In this document: piece after piece, positions 8,799-16,050 of the stretch
How positions within the stretch are numbered: the stretch's first letter is position 1
Layout of the letters: every line of letters begins with the position of its first letter
NCBI RefSeq assembly: GCF_001267885.1
Contig: NZ_CP012382.1
Span: 1,475,001-1,539,000 of the forward strand
Direction of reading: 5' to 3'
Source of the DNA: Streptomyces ambofaciens ATCC 23877
Lineage (GTDB): Bacteria; Actinomycetota; Actinomycetes; Streptomycetales; Streptomycetaceae
Length of the DNA: 64,000 nucleotides
Program-made: the position numbers and the translations under genes
The notes under the pieces: model-generated
The model's input: only the letters and a program-made list of their open reading frames with translations
What the model was told of the DNA's origin: nothing
The model's database searches: none

Positions 8799-9608
8799 TC
8801 AGCGGCGGCCGGTGAGCGACTTGGCGGAGACCGGGAAGTCGAAGTAGGTGCCCGGGTAGGGCTCGGGCTTGTACGTGAAGTGCCACCACTCCTCGGGGAG
8901 GTTCACCAGACCGGCGTCCTCCAGGGTGCTCTTGAGCAGCAGCCGGTTCGCGCGCTGGGCGCCCTGGACGCGGGGGTCGAGGGTGTGTGAGCGGGTGTCG
9001 AAGCAGTCGTAGCCGGTGCCCATGTCGACGGAGTTGTCGGGAAAGCGCTCGCCCCGCGGCGCGTAGCAGGGCACCAGGGGCTGTCCGGGGTGGTACGGCC
9101 GGGTCGGCCTCGCCGGGAGCTCGACGATCGTGAGGTCCACGGTCGAGCCGCGGCTGTGCCCGGACTTCTCCGCGATGTAGCCGTCCGCGAACAGGCGGGC
9201 CTTGTCGACGTCCGGGTAGAACTCGGCCTTCATGTCCTGGTCGTCGAGGTCTTCGGCCCAGCGGACGAAGTGGTCGACGGCCCGCTGCGGCCGGTAGCAG
9301 TCGTACACCTTGAGGGAGTAGCCCTGGCGCAGCAGCCGGGTCTGGGCCCGGTGCAGCGCCTCGGCCGCGGGGCGGGTGAGGATGCACAGGGGTTGCCGGT
9401 AGCCGTCGATGCGCTCGCCGACGAAGTTGTGCCGGGTGGTGTAGCGCATCTCCTGGATGATCGTCGGATCGACGCTCCTGAGGGCCACGAAGTCGCCGGG
9501 GGCGCGCGGTTCGGGATCGGCCCGGGCGGTGGCGGGGACGGCGGTCGCGGCGAGCAGGGCGGCGAGGGCGGTGACGAGACCGCGGAGTGCGGCGGAGAGT
9601 CGTGTCAT
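8799..9608 (-). CDS. Exported D-alanyl-D-alanine dipeptidase (VanX/DdpX family)
   Basis: This 269-residue zinc peptidase has an N-terminal signal peptide (hydrophobic residues 8-28, cleavage near TARA-D). The family metal motifs are SGHSRGSTVDLT (His and Asp ligands) and EEWWHFT (catalytic Glu and third ligand His). The conserved YDCYRPQRAVDHFVRWAED precedes them. Enzymes of this group split D-Ala-D-Ala or related dipeptides. An exported form without vanH or vanA neighbours more likely recycles or trims cell-wall peptides than confers glycopeptide resistance. The gene is divergent from the EAL-GGDEF gene. Confidence 0.87.
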   Translation of the reverse strand: MTRLSAALRGLVTALAALLAATAVPATARADPEPRAPGDFVALRSVDPTIIQEMRYTTRHNFVGERIDGYRQPLCILTRPAAEALHRAQTRLLRQGYSLKVYDCYRPQRAVDHFVRWAEDLDDQDMKAEFYPDVDKARLFADGYIAEKSGHSRGSTVDLTIVELPARPTRPYHPGQPLVPCYAPRGERFPDNSVDMGTGYDCFDTRSHTLDPRVQGAQRANRLLLKSTLEDAGLVNLPEEWWHFTYKPEPYPGTYFDFPVSAKSLTGRR

Positions 9609-9759
9609 GTCCCCTGCATCTATCAGGTTCTGCTTCCGGGAGGGAAGCCACAGTGAGGACCGCGCACCCCCTCCGCGCGGTGCGTGATCGGGGCGGAACG
9701 CTGCGTGAACGTCTCATGAACTGGCTCCGGGCGGACGCCCACGACGCGATCCTGCTCCC

Positions 9760-11385
9760 GTGCGCTCCTGGACGGACTCTCTCCGCTTCGCCTTCCAGCC
9801 GGTGGTCAACCTGACGACCGGCGGGGTGGCGGCGCTGGAGATACTCGCCCGCCCGGAGGCCGGCGACATCCTGGCCGAGGCGCGTCGCGACCCCGAACTC
9901 GACGGCCGACTGGCGGTGTCGGCGTTCCGCGCGGCGGTGCGCAGGGAGACGCTGCTGCCGCTGCACGTCAACGTGTTCGCGGGCACGCTGGCCGACCTCG
10001 GCGGCCTCCAGCCCCTGCACGACGCCGTGCGCGAGGCGGGGCGGATGCCCTGGGAGGTGACGCTGGACGTGTGTCCGCCGTACGCGCACGTGCCGCGGCG
10101 GGCTCTGCTGGAGGCGGTGAGCGCGCTGCGGGGCCAGGGTTTCCGGATCTGCGCGGACGGCGTCGGCGACGGGGACGCGCCGTTGCGGCTGCTGACGGAC
10201 CTGGCGCCGGAGCTGGTCAAGCTCGACGCGTCACTGCTCACACGGCCGGCGGCGGTGCGGGCGATGCGGGTGCTGTGCGACGAGTCGGGGGCCTTGCTGT
10301 CCGTCGAGGGGGTGGAGACGGAACTGCAGTGCGCTGCCGCGCGGTCGGCCGGTGCGCAGTTGGCACAGGGTGAGTTGTTCGCACCGCCGGCACGGCTGCC
10401 CGCGGCGGACGTGTACGTTCCGCCCGGTTCGCAGGGGGCCGTGCCTGCGGCGCGCTCGGGGCCGCCGGTCCGGCAGTTCGTGCGGCCCGCCGCGCTGCTG
10501 CCGTCGACCGCGTCGGCGGGGCGGGTGCGGGCCCTGCTGACCGGTTCGCCCGACGTGTCCGGAGTGCTCCTGGTGGACCGGGACGGCGTTCCGGTGCGGT
10601 CGCTCCACCGGTCCCGCTTCCTGCTGTCGATGTCGGGGCGCTACGGGCACGCCCTGTACGCCGACCGGCCCGCCGTCAAGCTCGGCGACCCGCCGCGGAC
10701 GGTGGGCGTCGACGCGACGGCCTGGGAGGTGCTGGACGTCGTGGCGGTCGGCGACCGGGACCGTACGTCGGACGACGTGGCGGTGGTCGACGCGTACGGG
10801 CGGTGCGTGGGCGTCGTACGGCTGGCGGACCTCGTACGGGCGCTGGCCGACAGCCGGGTGGAGGAGGCGGCCCGGCTCAATCCGCTGACCCGGCTGCCCG
10901 GTTCGGACGCGATCACGGGCGAGGTGGACCGGTGGGTCGCGGAAGGGCGGGCGTTCGCGCTGAGCTGGCTGGACGTGGATCACTTCAAGCGGGTGAACGA
11001 CGGGGCCGGGTTCGCGGCGGGCGACGACCTGATCCGGGCGGTCGGGCGGGCGTTGTCGCAGGCGGCGACGGGGTCCGCGCGCGTGGGACACATCGGCGGC
11101 GACGACTTCCTGGCCCTCACCGACCCGGAGGGGCTCGACCCGCTCGCCGCCGCCGTGCTGGACGTGCCGTGGTCGGCCGGGGGCCGGCGCGTGACGCTGT
11201 CCCTGGCGACGGTCCTGTGCGCGCCGGGCAGCGTGCCGGGGCACCGGGAGGCCGCGGCGTGCCTGGCCCCGCTGAAGGAGGCCGCGAAGGCCTTGCGCGG
11301 GGCGAGTTGGGTGCTGGGCCGGGCGGGGGCGCCGGGGCACGAAATCCGGCGCGGCTCGGACCGGGCCGCGGCACCGGCCGGGTGA
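9760..11385 (+). CDS. EAL-GGDEF tandem domain protein with degenerate motifs
   Basis: The 541-residue soluble protein has an EAL-like domain (residues 5-220), a central region that may be CBS-like (about 250-370) and a GGDEF domain (about 375-530). The order EAL before GGDEF is the reverse of the common arrangement. In the EAL domain the signature is E27-I-L rather than EAL, and the metal-binding DDFG segment reads ADGVG; K-L-D and VEGVET are kept. The GGDEF site reads GGDDF (residues 446-450), with LDVDHFKRVND upstream. Diguanylate cyclase activity is possible, while phosphodiesterase activity is doubtful. No membrane segment is visible. The start is GTG. It probably acts in c-di-GMP sensing or turnover, which controls development in Streptomyces. 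Confidence 0.82.
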   Translation: MRSWTDSLRFAFQPVVNLTTGGVAALEILARPEAGDILAEARRDPELDGRLAVSAFRAAVRRETLLPLHVNVFAGTLADLGGLQPLHDAVREAGRMPWEVTLDVCPPYAHVPRRALLEAVSALRGQGFRICADGVGDGDAPLRLLTDLAPELVKLDASLLTRPAAVRAMRVLCDESGALLSVEGVETELQCAAARSAGAQLAQGELFAPPARLPAADVYVPPGSQGAVPAARSGPPVRQFVRPAALLPSTASAGRVRALLTGSPDVSGVLLVDRDGVPVRSLHRSRFLLSMSGRYGHALYADRPAVKLGDPPRTVGVDATAWEVLDVVAVGDRDRTSDDVAVVDAYGRCVGVVRLADLVRALADSRVEEAARLNPLTRLPGSDAITGEVDRWVAEGRAFALSWLDVDHFKRVNDGAGFAAGDDLIRAVGRALSQAATGSARVGHIGGDDFLALTDPEGLDPLAAAVLDVPWSAGGRRVTLSLATVLCAPGSVPGHREAAACLAPLKEAAKALRGASWVLGRAGAPGHEIRRGSDRAAAPAG

Positions 11386-12091
11386 GCCGGGGGACGTCTT
11401 CGTCGCCGGCGCCGGGGCGCGCGGGAGGTCCGGGACGGCAGGGTCCGGCCGGCCGGGCAACCCGGCTACACGGACGCGCGATGCGTCGAGCAAGCGCGTG
11501 GCGGGCCCCGACCGGATCGGTGACGGGCCCCGACCGCCTCGGTGGCGGGTCCCAACGGCTCGGTGGCGGGCCCCGACCGCCTCGGTGGCGGGTCCCAACG
11601 GCTCGGTGGCGGCCGCGCACTCGCAGCCGTGGGCCAGCGGCCGCCCTCATGCGCCGTCCGGTGACGCCCGGCACCGCACCTGATGCCCGGGGGCGCGCGG
11701 GGGCCCGGCGGGGACGTGACACACGCGGACGGGACGCCCGCCCGCCTGGCGCACGCGGGCGCGTGCTCGTCGGTGGCTCCGGGTGGACGCTCGCGGTTCC
11801 GTGGGGGCGCCGGTCCGTCCGGCGGGCCGGAACCGTTGCGGTCGACCACCTTGACGCTCCCCGGGCGCCGGTGAACACTGCCGGTGTCAGTCGACATCGC
11901 CGTACATCTCGGCGTATTCCGGCACTGCGCCGCGCGGGCTCTCCCGTGCTGCGAGGCCCACTCCCCCACGGGCGGTTCGGCTGCTACGGCACGCTCGTCA
12001 CTCACGCCCCCTCGGCGCACATCGCCATGGGAGACGCACCCCGCACGTGCGGACCGGGGCCCTCGTCCCGGGCCAGGGCCAAGGAGCCGCC
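11386..12091. other. 706-bp gene-free stretch upstream of glpF
   Basis: No open frame here has a ribosome binding site and plausible protein features. The stretch contains a tandem repeat (11499-11607) and GC-rich sequence with stop-free frames on both strands, as expected by chance at this composition. The last 200 bases presumably hold the glpF promoter, which I could not place with certainty. Confidence 0.6.
11499..11607. repeat. Five-copy 21-22 bp tandem repeat, alternating two variants
   Basis: Copies run in an alternating pattern: variant A is GGCGGGCCCCGACCGCCTCG and variant B is GGCGGGTCCCAACGGCTCG, each followed by GT. A-type copies begin near 11500, 11523 and 11565; B-type copies near 11544 and 11587. 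The last four copies form two nearly identical 43-bp A-B units. This looks like a minisatellite produced by slippage. Confidence 0.85.
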
Positions 12092-12847
12092 ATGAGCAAC
12101 GGAGACATCTTCGTCGGCGAGACCATCGGTACGGCCATCCTCATCCTCTTCGGGGCGGGCGTCTGCGCCGCCGTGACCCTGAGGTACAGCAAGGCGCGGG
12201 CGTCGGGATGGGTGGTGATCGCGTTCGGCTGGGGCTTCGGCGTGCTGGCGGGCGCGTACACCGCGGCGCCGCTCTCCGGCGGGCATCTCAACCCCGCGGT
12301 CACCCTGGGAATCGCCGTCGACACCGGCGAGTGGGGCACGGTCTGGGTGTACGTACTGGGGCAGTTCGCCGGCGCCGTGATCGGTGCCCTTCTGTGCTAT
12401 CTCACGTACTTCGCCCAGTTCCAGGCCAACGCCCGCGGTACCGGCACCGGTACCACCGAGGGCGCGGCGGACGAACCGGTTCCGACGCTCGGGGTCTTCT
12501 CCACGATCCCGGAGATCCGGAACCCGGTCGCCAACCTGGTGACGGAGATCATCGCGACCGTCGCACTCGTCCTGCCGATCCTCGCCTTCGGCCTGACCGA
12601 GGGCCTCGGCGAGTCCGGGACCCTGGTGCTGATCGTCTCCTTGCTCGTCGTCGGCATCGGTCTCTCCCTCGGCGGGCCGACCGGCTACGCCATCAACCCG
12701 GCACGCGACCTCGGCCCGCGCCTCGTGCACACCTTCCTGCCGATCCCGAACAAGGGCACGTCCGACTGGAGCTACGCCTGGATCCCGGTGGCCGGTCCGC
12801 TGATCGGCGGCGCTCTCGCCGGGGTCGTCTACAACGCCGCCTTCTGA
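12092..12847 (+). CDS. glpF: Glycerol uptake facilitator (MIP family)
   Basis: The 251-residue integral membrane channel has the two aquaporin half-helix motifs: [10 protein letters not shown] in the first half and [13 protein letters not shown] in the second. The aspartate after the second NPA (NPARD) is typical of glycerol facilitators. Six transmembrane segments can be traced. The start is ATG 12092, with AAGGAG ending six bases upstream; a longer in-frame reading from 12047 has no such site. glpK follows after 60 bp, so uptake and phosphorylation are coupled. The central hydrophilic stretch [16 protein letters not shown] is longer than usual. Confidence 0.93.
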   Translation: MSNGDIFVGETIGTAILILFGAGVCAAVTLRYSKARASGWVVIAFGWGFGVLAGAYTAAPLSGGHLNPAVTLGIAVDTGEWGTVWVYVLGQFAGAVIGALLCYLTYFAQFQANARGTGTGTTEGAADEPVPTLGVFSTIPEIRNPVANLVTEIIATVALVLPILAFGLTEGLGESGTLVLIVSLLVVGIGLSLGGPTGYAINPARDLGPRLVHTFLPIPNKGTSDWSYAWIPVAGPLIGGALAGVVYNAAF

Positions 12848-12907
12848 ACAGCCGCACGCGCGAACGCCGCAGCAGTCCATCGAACCGGCCCAGCCCGAGG
12901 GGTAGCC

Positions 12908-14434
12908 ATGACGGACCACTTAGCGAAATACGTCGCCGCAATCGACCAGGGCACCACCTCCAGCCGCTGCATCGTCTTCGACCGGGACGGGGCGATCGTC
13001 GCCGTCGACCAGCGCGAGCACCGCCAGATCTTTCCCAAGCCCGGCTGGGTGGAGCACGACGCCACCGAGATCTGGTCCAAGGTGCAGGCCGTGGTCGCCG
13101 GGGCGCTCGCCAAGGCCGGTCTGCGGGCCGACCGGCTCAGCGCCCTGGGCATCACCAACCAGCGCGAGACGACGGTCCTGTGGGACCGTACGACCGGCAA
13201 GCCCGTGCACAACGCCATCGTGTGGCAGGACACCCGTACATCCGCACTGTGCCGCCGACTGGGCGGCGCGGACGGGCAGGACCGTTTCCGCGAGCGGACC
13301 GGGCTGCCGTTGGCCAGCTACTTCTCGGGGCCCAAGGCGGCCTGGCTGCTCGACAACGTGCCCGGCCTCAGGGCCCGTGCCGAGCGCGGTGAGATCGCCT
13401 TCGGCACCATCGACTCCTGGCTGATCTGGAACCTCACCGGCGGCACCGACGGCGGCCGGCACGTCACCGACGTGACCAACGCCGGTCGCACCATGCTGAT
13501 GGACCTCCGGACCCTGCAGTGGGACCCGTCCATCCTGTCGGCGATGGACATCCCCGAGGCCGTACTCCCCCGGATCCGGTCCTCCGCCGAGGTCTACGGC
13601 ACCGCCGTCGGCCAACTGGCCGGCGTACCGGTGGCCTCCGCACTGGGCGACCAGCAGGCGGCCGTGTTCGGGCAGGCCTGCTACGACGTGGGCACGGCGA
13701 AGAACACGTACGGCACGGGCTCCTTCCTGCTGCTCAACACCGGTGACCGGCCGGTGCCGTCCAAGAACGGGCTGCTGACGACGGTGGGCTACAAGATCGG
13801 CGAGGAGGCGCCCGTCTACTGCCTGGAGGGGTCGATCGCGATCACCGGTGCCCTGGTGCAGTGGTTCCGCGACCAACTCGGCATCATCCGCAGCGCCGAC
13901 GAGATCGAACCACTGGCGGCGAGCGTCGCGGACAACGGCGGCGCGTATGTCGTACCCGCCTTCTCCGGGCTGTTCGCCCCGTACTGGCGCTCGGACGCGC
14001 GCGGAGTCGTCACCGGTCTCACCCGGTACGTCACCAAGGCACATCTCGCGCGTGCGGTGCTGGAGGCGACGAGCTGGCAGACGCGCGAGGTCGTCGACGC
14101 CATGTACCAGGACTCCGGGGTACGCATCACGACCCTGAAGGTCGACGGCGGCATGACGAGGAACGGTCTGTTGATGCAGCACCAGGCGGACGTGCTGGGC
14201 GTGCCGGTGATCCGGCCCAGGGTCTCCGAGACGACCTGCCTGGGTGCCGCGTACGCGGCGGGGCTGGCCACGGGCGTGTGGAACGGCCTAGACGAACTGA
14301 AGTCCCACTGGCGCAAGGACGTCGAGTGGACCCCGGCCATGGAGGCGTCGGTGCGGGACCGCGAGTACCGCAACTGGCGCAGGGCGGTGGAGAAGAGCTT
14401 CGGCTGGACGGAGGACGGCGACGGGGACGGATAG
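12908..14434 (+). CDS. glpK: Glycerol kinase, with TTA at codon 5
   Basis: This 508-residue FGGY kinase converts glycerol to glycerol 3-phosphate. The N-terminal ATP/phosphate motif is [15 protein letters not shown], the substrate segment is [12 protein letters not shown], and the C-terminal half shows [11 protein letters not shown] and [13 protein letters not shown]. It lies just behind glpF. Codon 5 is TTA (12920-12922), the leucine codon read only by the bldA tRNA in Streptomyces, so full translation should wait for developmental bldA expression. No glycerol 3-phosphate dehydrogenase gene and no gylR-type regulator is adjacent. This may therefore be an accessory glycerol cassette rather than the main gyl operon. 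Confidence 0.94.
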   Translation: MTDHLAKYVAAIDQGTTSSRCIVFDRDGAIVAVDQREHRQIFPKPGWVEHDATEIWSKVQAVVAGALAKAGLRADRLSALGITNQRETTVLWDRTTGKPVHNAIVWQDTRTSALCRRLGGADGQDRFRERTGLPLASYFSGPKAAWLLDNVPGLRARAERGEIAFGTIDSWLIWNLTGGTDGGRHVTDVTNAGRTMLMDLRTLQWDPSILSAMDIPEAVLPRIRSSAEVYGTAVGQLAGVPVASALGDQQAAVFGQACYDVGTAKNTYGTGSFLLLNTGDRPVPSKNGLLTTVGYKIGEEAPVYCLEGSIAITGALVQWFRDQLGIIRSADEIEPLAASVADNGGAYVVPAFSGLFAPYWRSDARGVVTGLTRYVTKAHLARAVLEATSWQTREVVDAMYQDSGVRITTLKVDGGMTRNGLLMQHQADVLGVPVIRPRVSETTCLGAAYAAGLATGVWNGLDELKSHWRKDVEWTPAMEASVRDREYRNWRRAVEKSFGWTEDGDGDG

Positions 14435-14497
14435 GCGTCGCCGTCCGGCGGGCTCGGGGCACGCGCGCGGGAGTGTCGTTCCGCTGCCCCGGGCCGG

Positions 14498-15103
14498 TCA
14501 GGTCGCGACGGCGCGGCGCCGGTCCGCCGCCTGGGCCATGGCGTGCTGGACCACGCCGACGAGGACCTCCTTGACCGACTCCCGGTCACGGGCGTCGCAC
14601 ATCACCAGGGGCACGTCGGTGTCGAGGTCGAGCGCCTGACGGACGGTGTCGGCCGGGTAGCGGGCCGACCCCTCGAAGCAGTTGACGCCGACCAGGAACG
14701 GGATGGAGCGCCGCTCGAAGTAGTCGATGGCGGCGAAGCAGTCCTCCAGTCGGCGGGTGTCGGCCAGCACGACGGCGCCGAGCGCGCCCTCGGAGAGTTC
14801 GTCCCACATGAACCAGAACCGCTCCTGGCCCGGTGTCCCGAAGAGGTACAGCACCAGGTCCTCGCGGAGCGTGATCCGTCCGAAGTCCATGGCCACCGTG
14901 GTGGTGTGCTTGCCCTCGACGCCGCTGACGTCGTCGACGGGACGCCCCGCCTCGGTGAGGAGTTCCTCGGTGCGCAGCGGCCTGATCTCGCTGACCGCGC
15001 CCACGAGGGTGGTCTTGCCGACCCCGAAGCCGCCGGCGACCAGGATCTTGAGCGTGACGGGCTCGACCGGCGGCTTGCCGCGTTGAGAACGCCCGAAGAT
15101 CAT
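14498..15103 (-). CDS. cvnD: Conservon GTPase-like protein CvnD
   Basis: The 201-residue small GTPase-like ATP/GTP-binding protein has the P-loop GGFGVGKTTLVGA (residues 29-41), DFGRI and YLFGTPGQERFWFMW in the switch region, and VGVNCFEG in the NKxD-like position, which is degenerate as in other CvnD proteins. The start is ATG 15103, with AAGGAGAAG upstream. It is the last gene of the cvnA-B-C-D set and is separated from cvnC by 106 bp instead of the usual tight coupling. CvnD probably binds the membrane complex formed by CvnA to CvnC, as shown for conservon 9 in S. coelicolor. Confidence 0.92.
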   Translation of the reverse strand: MIFGRSQRGKPPVEPVTLKILVAGGFGVGKTTLVGAVSEIRPLRTEELLTEAGRPVDDVSGVEGKHTTTVAMDFGRITLREDLVLYLFGTPGQERFWFMWDELSEGALGAVVLADTRRLEDCFAAIDYFERRSIPFLVGVNCFEGSARYPADTVRQALDLDTDVPLVMCDARDRESVKEVLVGVVQHAMAQAADRRRAVAT

Positions 15104-15209
15104 CGATCTCTTCTCCTTAACGTGCCACTTGTCGTGCCGCTCACCGGGCGGCTTGTCCTGCGGCTTGCCATGCTGCCTGCCATGCGCCCTGTCTCGCCCG
15201 GGGACCGGT

Positions 15210-15605
15210 TCACAGTGCCCTCAATCCGCTGATCACGTCGCGCAGGATGTTCTCGTCCGGCAGTTCGGCCGGGGGCACGGGCCGGTTCACGTGGACGAGT
15301 TCCACGTCCACCAGGTCGCCGACCAGAACCCGTACGACCCCGACGGGCAGGTCCAGTTCGGCGGCGAGTTCGGCGACCGACTGCGGGGTGTCCCGGCACA
15401 GGCCGACGATGTCCACGTGCTCGGGGGCGAGCGTGACGTCCGCCTCCGGGTCGTCCGCGTGGGGCTCCGTGACGACCACCGCGATCAGGTCGAGACGGTG
15501 CTGGGCCGCGCTGGACGTGCGGCCCCGCGTCATGGCGTACGGACGGACGACGGGGCCGGCCTCGTCGTCGAACCAGTGGTTGCTTCCCTGACCGTCTGCG
15601 CTCAT
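15210..15605 (-). CDS. cvnC: Conservon DUF742 protein CvnC
   Basis: This 131-residue DUF742 protein carries the conserved N-terminal segment VRPYAMTRGRT and a winged-helix-like C-terminal part (SVAELAAELDLPVGVVRVLV, DLVDVELVHV). CvnC interacts with CvnA and CvnB in the signalling complex described for conservons. It starts 10 bp after cvnB on the same strand. Confidence 0.92.
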   Translation of the reverse strand: MSADGQGSNHWFDDEAGPVVRPYAMTRGRTSSAAQHRLDLIAVVVTEPHADDPEADVTLAPEHVDIVGLCRDTPQSVAELAAELDLPVGVVRVLVGDLVDVELVHVNRPVPPAELPDENILRDVISGLRAL

Positions 15606-15615
15606 GTCATCCCAC

Positions 15616-16050
15616 TTACCCGTCCGAGGGCAGATCGGTACGCGGGGCGGTGCCCAGGTGCACGCCGACCCGCTTGACGAGGAGGGTCATCTCGTAGGCG
15701 ACCTGCCCGACGTCCGAGTCGGCGTCCGACAGGACGGCCAGGCAGCTGCCGTCGCCCGCGGCGGTGACGAACAGGAAGGCGTCGTCGAGTTCGACGACCG
15801 TCTGCCGGACGCTGCCCGCCTCGAAGTGGCGGCCCACGCCCTTGGCGAGGCTGTGGAAGCCGGACGCCACGGCGGCCAGGTGCTCGCTGTCCTCCCTGGT
15901 CAGATCCTTGGACGCCCCGGTCGCCAGGCCGTCGCCGGACAGGACGACGGCTTTGCGGATGCTCGCGACACGGTCCACCAGGTCGTCGAGGAGCCAGTTC
16001 AGCTCCCCGGACCTCGTCGCGGTGTGGCCGGTCGCCTTCGGTGCGGTCAT
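15616..16050 (-). CDS. cvnB: Conservon roadblock/LC7 protein CvnB
   Basis: The 144-residue roadblock/LC7 domain protein shows ELNWLLDDLVDRVASIRKAV followed by LSGDGLATG, then LAAVASGFHSLAKGVG and the beta strand AFLFVTAAGDGSCLAVL. It is related to MglB, the GTPase-activating partner of MglA. Its ATG overlaps the cvnA stop codon (ATGA at 16047-16050), so translation is coupled. Confidence 0.93.
   Translation of the reverse strand: MTAPKATGHTATRSGELNWLLDDLVDRVASIRKAVVLSGDGLATGASKDLTREDSEHLAAVASGFHSLAKGVGRHFEAGSVRQTVVELDDAFLFVTAAGDGSCLAVLSDADSDVGQVAYEMTLLVKRVGVHLGTAPRTDLPSDG

Noticed and set aside
8799..9608. Glycopeptide resistance gene vanX
   Set aside because: The protein has a signal peptide and there is no vanH, vanA or vanRS nearby, so a wall-recycling or trimming dipeptidase is more likely.
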